A stretch of DNA of 64,000 nt from contig CBDCMS010000004.1 in NCBI GenBank assembly GCA_965219005.1, forward strand, positions 558,001-622,000, in the 5' to 3' direction. This DNA comes from CAUZIZ01 sp965219005. Lineage in GTDB: Bacteria > Acidobacteriota > UBA6911 > RPQK01 > JAJDTT01. This document shows positions 17,773 through 26,861 of the stretch, in pieces. The notes under the pieces were generated by a model, which saw nothing but the letters and a program-made list of their open reading frames with translations, searched no databases and was not told the origin of the DNA. Both the position numbers and the translations under genes were made by a program. Each line of letters opens with the position of its first letter. The first letter of the stretch is position 1.

Positions 17773-18936
17773 TTACCCGGAGTAGGCAGGATTGGTCCTC
17801 TCTCGGAGCTCACTCCGGGTTTCTACCCAATCCCCATCAAGGCTGGCTGGCGCGGAACGGACCAAGGGTAGACAGCGTTCGAATACTGCCGCCAGGTCGG
17901 TCTCCAGACTGTGCAGATATCCGGCGGTGGCACGCTTCGAAAGTGTGCCTCTAAGCCACACCCAAGCGGCTCGTTTTCGGCTGAGCAGCGTCCACTCGGC
18001 TACGGGCAGGCCCGATTTCTGCGCCGCCCGCTGGTAGAAAGTCATCGTAAACAGGATCATCAGCAAAGCTGAGCCACGTGCCAGCGACCAACTGCGGGAT
18101 GGGATCCCCTCCACGAATGGGCGAAAGATCCTGCCCAGCCCAAAGGTGCGAGTGATCAGCTCTCTGCGAACGGAGTCGATTACTTTCGCGCGCTCCTCTT
18201 CAGAAGGGCAGTCGGCGAGGGCGGAGTGGTAGTAGACACCTCGGCGGCAGTCTTTCTCGAGGTCTCTTATGATATTGGCGAGTTGGATCGCCTCCCCAAC
18301 TGAGGCGCACATCTTTTTCCTCTCCTCTGCTAGCTGAGGTATCAGGCCCATGTCCAGGCGCTGCATTTCTTCGGCAAAGAGTACCGGGTTTCCCAGCACG
18401 CTGGAACAATAGCGAGACAGCTGTTCCGACGAGCGTAGACTTCCCCCTTGCCGCATGAAGGTCTCTGTTGCCCAGATCATTCCCTCACCCATGCGGCGCA
18501 CCAGTCGTCTTATCGCAGCGCAATGATCGGAGGGGAGTTCACAGTACAGCGAGTCCACCAGAGCCGATCGACCGACCAGCAGGACATGACTGTCCTCGGT
18601 CGGATCCCCGCCAAGCTCGGTTTCCAAAGACGGGGCGGGTCCCGGCATCTGATCCGAGTCCGGGAATCGATCGATGAACGCCCGCAGTCGCCGGATCCGC
18701 TCGGAGGGCTGTGTTACCACGTCCTCATACGTGTCTAGCATTCTGCAGTAGGCGTAGGCTACCGCCAGGCTCAGAGCCATTCGATTCGGGAGAAAGGCGA
18801 TGCAGAACGAAAACGAGCGTGCGACGGACGGAAGGATGCTCCACAAGAATCTCCTGGGGTTCTCGATCTTGGCCAGCTTCGCGAGAGGTGGATGACGACG
18901 GTTAGCCAGGAGGTTGCGGGCGATTCGGAGGAGCAT
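17773..18936 (-). CDS. Squalene/phytoene synthase family protein
   Basis: A 387-residue head-to-head prenyl synthase. Both Mg2+-binding aspartate motifs are present: MLDTYEDVV near residue 70 and NIIRDLEKDCRRG near 225, along with SRYCSSVLGNPVLFAEE. The N-terminus carries the conserved SFSFCIAFLP. Family members condense two farnesyl diphosphates (squalene, hopanoid or sterol route) or two geranylgeranyl diphosphates (phytoene). Overall it looks closer to squalene synthases, but no hopanoid genes are adjacent to settle it. It is a single gene convergent with the FG-GAP gene. Confidence 0.82.
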   Translation of the reverse strand: MLLRIARNLLANRRHPPLAKLAKIENPRRFLWSILPSVARSFSFCIAFLPNRMALSLAVAYAYCRMLDTYEDVVTQPSERIRRLRAFIDRFPDSDQMPGPAPSLETELGGDPTEDSHVLLVGRSALVDSLYCELPSDHCAAIRRLVRRMGEGMIWATETFMRQGGSLRSSEQLSRYCSSVLGNPVLFAEEMQRLDMGLIPQLAEERKKMCASVGEAIQLANIIRDLEKDCRRGVYYHSALADCPSEEERAKVIDSVRRELITRTFGLGRIFRPFVEGIPSRSWSLARGSALLMILFTMTFYQRAAQKSGLPVAEWTLLSRKRAAWVWLRGTLSKRATAGYLHSLETDLAAVFERCLPLVRSAPASLDGDWVETRSELRERTNPAYSG

Positions 18937-19191
18937 TCAGAATTCCGACACCAGCGAAGCGCGCGATGGACGGCTTCCGTTCCAAGATCCGGGATCATTG
19001 TAGCTGGAAAGGGACGGGTTGAGAAATTAGAGATCGGATCGCCAATGGTTGGGGACTGCAAGATCGTTCCGTCGTCCACGCGCTCCGGAACCTGGTCTCC
19101 TTGCTGGCAATTCAATCCAAGTTTCTGAGCTAGGGCTTGAACTCAAATCCGTTTTTGACCATCCTAACCTGAAGATAAACGATTACCAGTC

Positions 19192-19199
19192 AAGGAGGT
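19192..19199 (+). promoter_or_regulatory. Strong Shine-Dalgarno (AAGGAGGT) deciding a TTG start
   Basis: AAGGAGGT lies nine bases before TTG 19209, the best-placed start for the cytochrome c gene. An in-frame ATG at 19254 has only a weak purine tract. No gene is seen in the rest of 18937-19208. Confidence 0.6.
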
Positions 19200-19208
19200 C
19201 AAGACAAC

Positions 19209-19706
19209 TTGAAGTTCTTACCAAGGCTCTTTCAAAAAGGAAGCGAAGAAAGTATGTATTCTCGTCGTCAATGGGATCGTTGCAAGAGAAATTTAACCGG
19301 TGGAGCGGCTCACACTGCTATTGTGCTGACGTTTCTTTTCGCTGTGCTCGCTGCGAGCATTGCTGCTTCCGAGTGGGACATTGCTGAAGACTGTAAGACA
19401 AAAGAGAACCCTCAGCCTGTGACTGAGGAGTCTCTGAAAGAGGGACAGACGGTCTATGATCAGAATTGCCTCTTTTGTCACGGCGAGGGTGGTGCTGGGG
19501 ATGGTCAGGTCGCGGCGATGCTGACCACCAAGCCTCCCCGCTTCGACGACGCCGAGCATATGGACAAGGAAACCGACGGTGAGTTCTTCTGTAAGATCGC
19601 GACCGGAAAGGACCCCATGCCCGGATTCGCCAAAAAGCTAACGGCCGACCAGATCTGGCATACCATCAACTACGTTCGAAGCTTTCCCAAGAAAAAGGAA
19701 AACTGA
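19209..19706 (+). CDS. Exported mono-haem cytochrome c
   Basis: A 165-residue protein with a membrane/signal segment (AIVLTFLFAVLAASIAAS) and one class I cytochrome c domain. The haem motif is CLFCH (in YDQNCLFCHGEGGAGDG) and the axial methionine is in KDPMPGFAKKLT. It ends with the usual helix QIWHTINYVRSF. It should be a periplasmic electron carrier, membrane-anchored if the signal is not cleaved. The TTG start at 19209 is preferred because of its strong ribosome-binding site; ATG 19254 is the alternative. It is followed by TPR and NHL genes on the same strand. Confidence 0.85.
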   Translation: MKFLPRLFQKGSEESMYSRRQWDRCKRNLTGGAAHTAIVLTFLFAVLAASIAASEWDIAEDCKTKENPQPVTEESLKEGQTVYDQNCLFCHGEGGAGDGQVAAMLTTKPPRFDDAEHMDKETDGEFFCKIATGKDPMPGFAKKLTADQIWHTINYVRSFPKKKEN

Positions 19707-19823
19707 ATCCGCTCGAGCTGGATCAATCGCCAAGCGGTCAGCCGGAAGTTGTCGGTCACCGGCTCCGCTCACGCTGACATTCGCTCTCGGTTCGAAGGTT
19801 TTATAGCTTTGCCGGCCCTGAGA

Positions 19824-21083
19824 ATGCGCCAGCTCTCTTATGGTAGTCTTTTTCTGTTCCTGGTTTTTCTCCTTGTCCCAGTCAGTGCAACCCAGTCCGA
19901 TTCCAACCTCGACCGTATCCTAGAGAAGATCAGAATTCAGGAGGACTATCTGGGTGCCCTGGCAGACCTGGAGAAACTCCTGGAGAGATCTGATCCGGAT
20001 CCCAGGGTGCACTTTCAGATCGGTATCTGCCACAATCTTCTGCGTAACTACCCGAAGGCCCTCGAGCATCTCCAGAAAGCCCGAGAGAAGGGAATCTCGG
20101 GATGGGAATTGTCGTTGGGGTTCGGCATCGCACATTTCCATCTGGACCATGTCACCCGGGCCCGTGAAGAGCTTGAACGAGTTATAGCGAGCCAACCCTC
20201 AGAAAGCACGGCTCTGTTCCACCTGGGTCGCCTAGATCTCAAGGCAGGGCACTACACCCAGGCTGAGGACAGGTTCCGATCGGTTCTCAGCCTGGAGCCG
20301 AGTCATCAAGGTGCGATTTTCAGTCTTGGCAACGCTTTGCTGAAGCAGGGCAAGGAGAAAGAGGGGACGGACGTCCTGGAGTACCACCGCCGGACCGGAC
20401 ACCTGCGCAGCCGCCTGCGAACGCTGAATCGGATGGCCTCTTCGCCCCGGGCTTCGGCGGAGGTTTTTGCCGACCTGGGTGATACGCACCTGGAACTCGG
20501 TGATCGACAGAACGCGGTCCGGGCCTACGAAAGAGCCGAAGAACTGGACTCCGGGACCCTCCTGACGGCCTTGGGTCGAGGGAAGCTCGGGTATGCGGAC
20601 CGTGACCTCGATGGGGCGGAAAGGCATCTGGCCCGATACCTGAAAGGCAGAGGGACCAGTTGTCAGGCGTATTTGTTTCTGGGACTCGTGCAGAAGTTGC
20701 AGAAGAAGCTTGACGCCTCCCGGGCGGTGATCAAGAAGGGGATCGCCTTGTGTCCTGAAGATACGATGTTGTTGGCTACACTGGCCGAATTGGAAATCGG
20801 ACAGGGAAACTTTCAGGAAACGGCTGAGGTGGCGGAGCAGATCATGAAACTCGACCCCAGTGCGTCTGCCGGCCCTTTTTTCATGGCCTTCTCCCGGCTC
20901 TATCAGAATAATCTGGAGGAGGCAGAAGCCTTCGCGCTTAAGGTGCTCGATCTGGACAATACCAATCCCAGCCATCACAGTCTTCTCCAGGCTGTCTACC
21001 AGGCCAAGGGAGAGATCGAGAAGGCCAAGTTTCACGAAGCAAGGGCAAAGGCCCTTCAGGGCCAGAAAACGTCAGCTCATTGA
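19824..21083 (+). CDS. Exported TPR-repeat protein
   Basis: About 419 residues from ATG 19824. The first residues form a signal peptide (YGSLFLFLVFLLVPVSA). The rest is built of tetratricopeptide repeats, for example ALFHLGRLDLKAGHYTQAED and AIFSLGNALLKQGKEKEGTD. TPRs are protein-protein interaction scaffolds; no catalytic domain is seen. An upstream in-frame TTG at 19749 would extend it by 25 residues but would put the signal peptide far inside. The next gene starts 20 bases downstream. Confidence 0.8.
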   Translation: MRQLSYGSLFLFLVFLLVPVSATQSDSNLDRILEKIRIQEDYLGALADLEKLLERSDPDPRVHFQIGICHNLLRNYPKALEHLQKAREKGISGWELSLGFGIAHFHLDHVTRAREELERVIASQPSESTALFHLGRLDLKAGHYTQAEDRFRSVLSLEPSHQGAIFSLGNALLKQGKEKEGTDVLEYHRRTGHLRSRLRTLNRMASSPRASAEVFADLGDTHLELGDRQNAVRAYERAEELDSGTLLTALGRGKLGYADRDLDGAERHLARYLKGRGTSCQAYLFLGLVQKLQKKLDASRAVIKKGIALCPEDTMLLATLAELEIGQGNFQETAEVAEQIMKLDPSASAGPFFMAFSRLYQNNLEEAEAFALKVLDLDNTNPSHHSLLQAVYQAKGEIEKAKFHEARAKALQGQKTSAH

Positions 21084-21102
21084 GTCCTTAGAGGATCTCC
21101 AA

Positions 21103-23181
21103 ATGTCGCTACGCAACTTTCTCAGAAATCTCAGACCAGGAACGATCGATACGATAGCCGGCGTCGGCTGGCGTGATGGATCTGAGGCCGCCAGCACCGA
21201 TGCGGGTTGGCTCATGGGGGTGGTTCGCGACAACGCCGGGGATCTCCTGGTGGCGGACTACCATGGCCAACGGATCTGGAGGATCGGCCAAGATGGCATT
21301 TTGCATCTTTTCGCCGGCGATGGGGTCCCAGGATTCGGTGGCGACGGAGGACCGGCAAGCGAGGCGCGCTTTAACAGCCCCCACGATCTCTGGCGCGACC
21401 CTGAAGGCAACCTCTATCTGAGTGACCTGGGCAACTTTCGAATCCGTCGGATTGATGCGGCCACTGGCATCGTCACCACGGTTGCAGGCTGTGGGATCAA
21501 GGGAAGAGAAGGGGACGGTGGACCCGCGACTGAAGCCCAGCTGGATGTTTCCAGCGGCGTGGCAAAGGACTCCGCCGGGAACCTGTACATCGCGGACGAG
21601 ATGTCTTGCACCCTGCGAGTGGTGGACCAGCAGGGAATCATCAGGCGTTACGCCGGCATCGGAGTAGGGGGCTACAACGGCGATGGGATTCCCGCGCTTG
21701 AGGCTGCCCTCTACCACCCCGAGCATCTCTTTTTCGACTCCCAGGAAAACCTCTATATCTGTGACAACAGCAACGATCGGATCCGGAAGATCGACCGGCA
21801 GGGAATCATCACCACCGTCTTGGGGAGTCCCTATCCTGTCGGCGTGGATGGGAGGCACTCGCGGTCTTCTACCGGGGATGGTGGGCCTGCCACCGACGCC
21901 ACCCTATTGATGCCCGACTCTATCTTCATCGACCTGCACGATAACCTGTACGCCGGCGAGAAGTACGGTTTCCGTGTGCGAAAGGTAGAGGCACGGACTG
22001 GCATCGTACAGACCGTCGTGGGTACCGGTATCCCGGGGTTCGGAGAGGACGGGGACGTCGGCGAGCGAACCCAGATCAACTCATGTGAATGTGGCCTATG
22101 GGTAGACCCGGATGGTTCGGTTCTCTGGACGGACTGCAGCGGCCGCTTGCGTCGCGTGGATGCCCAAACCAGGATTGTCTCGACCTTGTTGGGTGGAACC
22201 TCTGTGGGAGATGGAGGAAAGGCCACCTCAGCCTTTATGACGGGTCCCAGTGGCCTGAGTGTGGGCTCAGACGGCACCCTTTACTTTGCGGATCTCTGGA
22301 ACCAGCGAATCCGTGCCATCGACCCCGAGACCTGGGACATTCGGACAGTGGCTGGCAATGGAGGCCGGGCCTACGGCGGCGACGGCGGTGCTGCAACGGG
22401 CGCGTATCTGGGAAACCCTCATGATGTTGCGGTGGACCGGGAAGGGAACATCTACGTCGCGGATACACGCTACAGTCATGTACGCCGGGTGGATAGATCC
22501 GGTGTCATCAGCGCCTATGTCGGCAATGGTTTTCCCGGGGATCAGGGCGATGGCGGCCCTTCCATCTCAGCCTGTGTTACCAGTCCATTCTCAGTAGCGG
22601 TCGGACCCGAAGGAGATCTTTATCTGGGCGACTCCGTAGGCAGAATTCGTAGGGTGGAACGCTCCACTGGCATCATCAGGACGGTAGCGGGGACAGGCGT
22701 GCCGGGCTATGCTGGAGAGGGCGGCTCGGCCGACCGCGCGAGGATTTCAGGTCCCTTCGACATGGACTTCGATCGGGACGGGAACCTCTATTTTGCCGAC
22801 ACCGGTAACCATTGCGTGCGTCAGATCACTTCCTCCGGGAAGATCCAAACGATAGTCGGAACCGGTATCCCTGGCCGGGCAGAGGAGGGCTCGCGACCCC
22901 ACGAATCCCGCCTGGACAGCCCTCGGGGCGTAGCCCTCGACAGCGACGGTACCCTCTTCGTATCGGACACCGGCAACGACCGAGTCCTGGCATTGGACAC
23001 GCAGGGCCGGCTCAGGGTCGCTGCTGGAACCGGTGAAGGTGGGGATAGTGGAGATGGAGGCCCCGCCCACGCCTGTCGTTTCAACCAGCCCTGCAATCTC
23101 GCCGTCATGGAGAGCTGCTTGTTGATCAGTGACCATTTCAACAACAGAATCCGGGCCCTCAAGCTGCCGCGTCATGGTTAG
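21103..23181 (+). CDS. NHL-repeat beta-propeller protein
   Basis: A protein of about 692 residues made almost wholly of NHL repeats, each like GNLYIADxxNxRIRxID followed by AGxGxxGxxGDGGPA. About a dozen repeats are visible, enough for two six-bladed propellers. ATG 21103 follows GAGGAT at a good distance. The open frame reaches back into the TPR gene but that part is a shadow. No signal peptide is evident (it begins MSLRNFLRNLRPGTIDTIAG), which is unusual beside exported neighbours. Such proteins serve as binding scaffolds; no enzyme residues are recognised. Confidence 0.83.
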   Translation: MSLRNFLRNLRPGTIDTIAGVGWRDGSEAASTDAGWLMGVVRDNAGDLLVADYHGQRIWRIGQDGILHLFAGDGVPGFGGDGGPASEARFNSPHDLWRDPEGNLYLSDLGNFRIRRIDAATGIVTTVAGCGIKGREGDGGPATEAQLDVSSGVAKDSAGNLYIADEMSCTLRVVDQQGIIRRYAGIGVGGYNGDGIPALEAALYHPEHLFFDSQENLYICDNSNDRIRKIDRQGIITTVLGSPYPVGVDGRHSRSSTGDGGPATDATLLMPDSIFIDLHDNLYAGEKYGFRVRKVEARTGIVQTVVGTGIPGFGEDGDVGERTQINSCECGLWVDPDGSVLWTDCSGRLRRVDAQTRIVSTLLGGTSVGDGGKATSAFMTGPSGLSVGSDGTLYFADLWNQRIRAIDPETWDIRTVAGNGGRAYGGDGGAATGAYLGNPHDVAVDREGNIYVADTRYSHVRRVDRSGVISAYVGNGFPGDQGDGGPSISACVTSPFSVAVGPEGDLYLGDSVGRIRRVERSTGIIRTVAGTGVPGYAGEGGSADRARISGPFDMDFDRDGNLYFADTGNHCVRQITSSGKIQTIVGTGIPGRAEEGSRPHESRLDSPRGVALDSDGTLFVSDTGNDRVLALDTQGRLRVAAGTGEGGDSGDGGPAHACRFNQPCNLAVMESCLLISDHFNNRIRALKLPRHG

Positions 23182-23291
23182 CGGCTAGCACACCCCACGA
23201 TAAAGTCTCTTTCCGTCACGGTCGGGTCGTGTGAGGGTATCGGTGCGCCATTCGAGCTGCTATTGTCGGGGGAAACAACTTTGTAGGAGCA

Positions 23292-25139
23292 ATGATGAAA
23301 AGTTCAGAAATGTCCCGCCTGGAGTCAACTCGTGGGATGCTCTTCGTCCGGATGAAATCACAGTTGGCGCTAGGTTCACTCATGATTCTGATCTCGGCCT
23401 GTGCTTCCGAGACTCCGGAATCTGAGACCGTAACCTTGGAGCCGACAGTGACTACTCTTTCTGCCAGCGCGTTGGGTACCTCGGCCATGACCGTCGATGG
23501 GAGCATCCACCCACACGGAAAGCACACCACCTACTACTTCGAATACGGCGATTCCACCGAGTATGGATCCAAGACAGACGCAACGCCTCTACCGCCTCGA
23601 CTGGGTGCTTACTACCACGAGACCTGGGACGAGGGCGTGGGTGCCTGGTACAGTTGGCTGAAAGACGAGCACTTCGCTAGTGGGGGTGTCTCCAATGGCT
23701 ACATCAGGTTCCATGAGCCCAGCAAGAACGATCACAACCACGATGATGGGATCGGAACGCTCCACCTGACCAAGTATCTGATGAGCGGCAAGATGGCCGG
23801 CGGAGATCTGATCAGGGCAGATCTGGGCGGCGGTGATCCGGATCTCCGTGGGGCCAAGGTGTCAATCGCGGTGCGGGGTCACGATTTCCAGCCCAATGGC
23901 TCTGAGGTGATGTGGTGGACCCAGAGCCAGAGCAACCCTGAGGTCGGCAATGCACCCGGGTGGAAACGTGCCAACTGGGCCTATACCGGCTTCACCCTGA
24001 CCGACTATCTCGGTGATGGCGAGTGGCACCAGGCGGAGTACCGACTCCTGAACGACTCCTCTCAATGGACCTACGGTGGGAACAATCCGACGCGCCAGGG
24101 AGAAGCGGCCGCTAAACGCTACGCCTACTGGTCCATCAACGATGCTCAGGCCCACGTCAACTGTGACTTCTTCCACCTTGAAGCAACCGTGGACACGGAT
24201 AATCCGCCCACCGGCTCTCTGGACTTCGATGAGCTTCGAATCACCTATCGGAATCATTCTCTGGTAGCCCCAAGCAACGGCGGCAAGCTGGTCGAGTGGC
24301 CACAGACCGGAGGTGATCCCGCCATGCTGACCGACGGCTGGCGCCACGGCGAGGGACGCGTATGGCACAGCGCCGAGAATCCCTCCGCGCCTCTGGAATT
24401 CGTCTATGCCTTCGACAATCCGGTCACCATCAAGACGGTGCAACTTCACCAGAACCCCGAATGGCCCTCGAAGGAAGTCCAGTTGCTGGTCTCCACAGAC
24501 GGCGAGGAGTTTTCTCCCGCTCTAAAGAAGGTGCTTCCCCAGGCGGGAGAGCCGAATGCCAATTTTGGGTTCACCCTGGAGATGGGGCTTTCCCTGGAAT
24601 GCCAGTTCCTGAAAGTGCAGGTGAATTCGGGCTACCAGATAAAGCACTGGGGGCTGGGAGAAATCGAGGTTTTTGGCAGCGGAGCCGTGATGCTTCCAGA
24701 CGACGATCTCTACCACGTCAACCTGGACATCCAAGATCTGACACCCGGAGCCGTTTACCACTATCGTCTGGTGGCTAGCAGCAGCGAGGGAACGGCCTAC
24801 GGCGAAGACCTCACCTACCGTCTGCCGGCCAACAGTCAGCCGATCGCCGTCACCGGGAAAGCGAGCCAGACTACGGCATCCAGCTCCAGACTCGAGGGAA
24901 GGATAAACCCGTTGGGATTACGAGCCGAGTTCTACTTCGAATACGGGACCACGCCCAGCTACGGCTCAGAATCGCCCAAACGTGACGGAGGACTGCAGAT
25001 CACTCCCCGAACTGCTTTTGAGCGCTTGAGTGGCCTGGAGCCGGAAACGACCTACCACTACCGCGTGATAGTCAGCAACAAGGAAGGGTCCACCCAGGGA
25101 GAGGACGCCACCTTCACGACCGGGTCGAAGACCCCCTGA
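23292..25139 (+). CDS. Putative lipoprotein with FN3-like and discoidin-like domains
   Basis: A 615-residue protein starting ATGATG after an AGGAG. A lipobox (LMILISAC, Cys about residue 37) indicates lipid anchoring. Two similar FN3-like modules are seen near residues 60-100 and 530-610, with the shared pattern YYFEYGxxxxYGS and TYHYRVIVSN. Between them lies a beta-sandwich region of unknown type and a discoidin/F5-8-like segment (EFVYAFDNPVTIKTVQLHQNP, near 370-460). Such multi-domain lipoproteins bind carbohydrate or other surface ligands. No catalytic motif is recognised. Confidence 0.65.
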   Translation: MMKSSEMSRLESTRGMLFVRMKSQLALGSLMILISACASETPESETVTLEPTVTTLSASALGTSAMTVDGSIHPHGKHTTYYFEYGDSTEYGSKTDATPLPPRLGAYYHETWDEGVGAWYSWLKDEHFASGGVSNGYIRFHEPSKNDHNHDDGIGTLHLTKYLMSGKMAGGDLIRADLGGGDPDLRGAKVSIAVRGHDFQPNGSEVMWWTQSQSNPEVGNAPGWKRANWAYTGFTLTDYLGDGEWHQAEYRLLNDSSQWTYGGNNPTRQGEAAAKRYAYWSINDAQAHVNCDFFHLEATVDTDNPPTGSLDFDELRITYRNHSLVAPSNGGKLVEWPQTGGDPAMLTDGWRHGEGRVWHSAENPSAPLEFVYAFDNPVTIKTVQLHQNPEWPSKEVQLLVSTDGEEFSPALKKVLPQAGEPNANFGFTLEMGLSLECQFLKVQVNSGYQIKHWGLGEIEVFGSGAVMLPDDDLYHVNLDIQDLTPGAVYHYRLVASSSEGTAYGEDLTYRLPANSQPIAVTGKASQTTASSSRLEGRINPLGLRAEFYFEYGTTPSYGSESPKRDGGLQITPRTAFERLSGLEPETTYHYRVIVSNKEGSTQGEDATFTTGSKTP

Positions 25140-25189
25140 GCTGAAACTTCAATTGGAATCTTGCCCTCCCCAACCCCTCGCTTGCGCTT

Positions 25190-25256
25190 CAGGCTTCCAT
25201 GGCTCGAGTAGTTTCTTTCCTGTACGATCCGGCACAGCCGGTGGCGCGGCTAAGCT
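25190..25256 (-). repeat. Dispersed repeat copy E (partial)
   Basis: The stretch around tttcctgtacgatccggcac through gctggaacttga matches the end of the copy at 41019-41262 (tttctgtacgatccggcgca to cctgaaacttca). Only about 65 bases are retained. The 303-base gap 25140-25442 contains this fragment and the palindrome at 25304-25374, and no gene. Confidence 0.6.
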
Positions 25257-25303
25257 GGAACTTGATGGGTGTCGTTTTAACTTCAGCGTTCGCATGTTCG
25301 GTG

Positions 25304-25374
25304 TTCTGCGGTTTGTGATTTAGCCTTTTTCCTTGCTTAGGAGAAGGCAACCGATAAAGGCTAAACCACAGAAT
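25304..25374. repeat. Inverted repeat (fold-back), about 21-bp arms
   Basis: The left arm ttctgcggtttgtgatttag continues into cctttt, and the right arm is the complement of attctgtggtttagccttta, with four extra bases in the left arm. It lies between two convergent genes (the FN3-like lipoprotein and spoVR) and could end transcription from either side, or be a small mobile palindrome. Confidence 0.5.
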
Positions 25375-25442
25375 ATCGAACAAGCGAATTTCGACGGAAA
25401 AGACACTCCAAAGGAGTCCTCTTCATCGCTTTTCGTACAGGG

Positions 25443-26861
25443 CTAGGCCTCCAGGCGGATGGGTGTCCCCTCCACCCGGGTCTCAAGGACCACGGGACCG
25501 AACCAGAGCCGACGCACGTGTGCCAGCGTCTTCTCCGCCGATCCCAGCTCGAGATCCCGACCATCGTGATAGTGCTTCAGCAGAAGGGTAGAGTTGCCGC
25601 CGTGATTTGAATCTTCGACCTTGATCACTGGGAGCGAGCCCACTCCCACGCTTCTGACCAGGGTTTCCTTGACGTCCCTCCAATGCTCCGGGCTGGAAGT
25701 CTTGGTTACCACCCGCAGCTGCTCATTGTTGGTGTTCTTCTGACCTTCATGCTGGAAGAGGTCCAGCTCCTGCATCACAGCAGGTGTCAGGAAGCGCCTC
25801 AGGAACGAGGCGTCCCGATCCGTCTCGCGCACCTGGAACAGCACCTCGAGTCCCGTCTTCTTTCCGCTGTCGATCGGGATCGAATCCCGTTCCTCGAAGT
25901 CGATTTGCATCGTGTCGAACCAGGAGCGCTCGTCGCGTCTCAACAGTTCCTTGTCGATGCAACCGTCGTACCAGATCCTGAGCGCATTCCACATGAAGAA
26001 CCCTAGATGATAAGGGTTGATTCCGTTGGGATGAGGAGCCAGAACCTGGGCATGCTTCACCATGAACTCCATCCGCTGGTCAGGGGACAGGTCCAGTGAA
26101 TCGAGGACCTGCTTATGCCAGTAGCTCGCCCACCCCTCATTCATGATCTTGGTTTCCATCTGGGGAATGAAGTATCGGGTCTCCTCATCCACGATAGTCA
26201 GCAGGTCCTGTTCCCATTCGGACAGCTGCTTGTTGTTGTCTCGAAGGAACAGCAAGAGATCTTCGTCGGTTTCGGTGGGCTGCCTGCCGGGCTTCATCTC
26301 AGAATCCTCAGGCGGATTCTGCTGTGCCCCCTCCGGCTTCACGACAGATTGATTGCGGCGGCACTGGCGCGATATAGCGTGCGCCGAGTCGAGGACGGCT
26401 TCCACTCGATCGATTCCAATGGTCGGGTCTTCGATGTAGCCGCGGATCCGGTTGGCATGAACCTTGAAGAAGTCAACCGCCAGCTGCGCACGGGTGTGCC
26501 GGAAGGTAAAGTTGTTCTTGAAAAAGTCGTTGTGTCCGTACACGTGAGCAACCGTCAGGACCTGCATCAGGAGTGAGTTGTCCCTCATCAGGTAGGCCAG
26601 ACAAGGGTTGGAGTTGATGACCATTTCGTAGGGGAGTCCGGTTACCCCATATTTATACAAGGTTTTCAGGCGCTCGTAAGCCTTTCCGTACGACCAGTGT
26701 GGATAGTGTGAGGGAAGCCCAGAATAGGCCATGTAGCCCAGCATCTGAGTCTGGTCACTGATCTCGAACTCCTGTGGGTAACAGGAAAGGCCGAGATCCA
26801 GAGTCAACTCTTCGATGTGCTCTGCCCAACGCTCGAGATCCGGTATGTCGTAGTTGTTCAT
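25443..26861 (-). CDS. spoVR: SpoVR family protein (YcgB)
   Basis: A 472-residue SpoVR-family protein with typical motifs YDIPDLERWAEHIEEL, GLPSHYPHWSYGKAYE, and EIVINSNPCLAYLM-like (here YEMVINSNPCLAYLM). VAHVYGHNDFFKNN and the C-terminal LVRSVGVGSLPVIKVED are also present. The biochemical role is not known; in Bacillus it affects spore cortex formation and in enterobacteria it is part of a general-stress operon with yeaG and yeaH. Its ATG overlaps the stop of the DUF444 gene by four bases (ATGA), so translation is coupled. It is the last gene of the operon. Confidence 0.92.
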   Translation of the reverse strand: MNNYDIPDLERWAEHIEELTLDLGLSCYPQEFEISDQTQMLGYMAYSGLPSHYPHWSYGKAYERLKTLYKYGVTGLPYEMVINSNPCLAYLMRDNSLLMQVLTVAHVYGHNDFFKNNFTFRHTRAQLAVDFFKVHANRIRGYIEDPTIGIDRVEAVLDSAHAISRQCRRNQSVVKPEGAQQNPPEDSEMKPGRQPTETDEDLLLFLRDNNKQLSEWEQDLLTIVDEETRYFIPQMETKIMNEGWASYWHKQVLDSLDLSPDQRMEFMVKHAQVLAPHPNGINPYHLGFFMWNALRIWYDGCIDKELLRRDERSWFDTMQIDFEERDSIPIDSGKKTGLEVLFQVRETDRDASFLRRFLTPAVMQELDLFQHEGQKNTNNEQLRVVTKTSSPEHWRDVKETLVRSVGVGSLPVIKVEDSNHGGNSTLLLKHYHDGRDLELGSAEKTLAHVRRLWFGPVVLETRVEGTPIRLEA

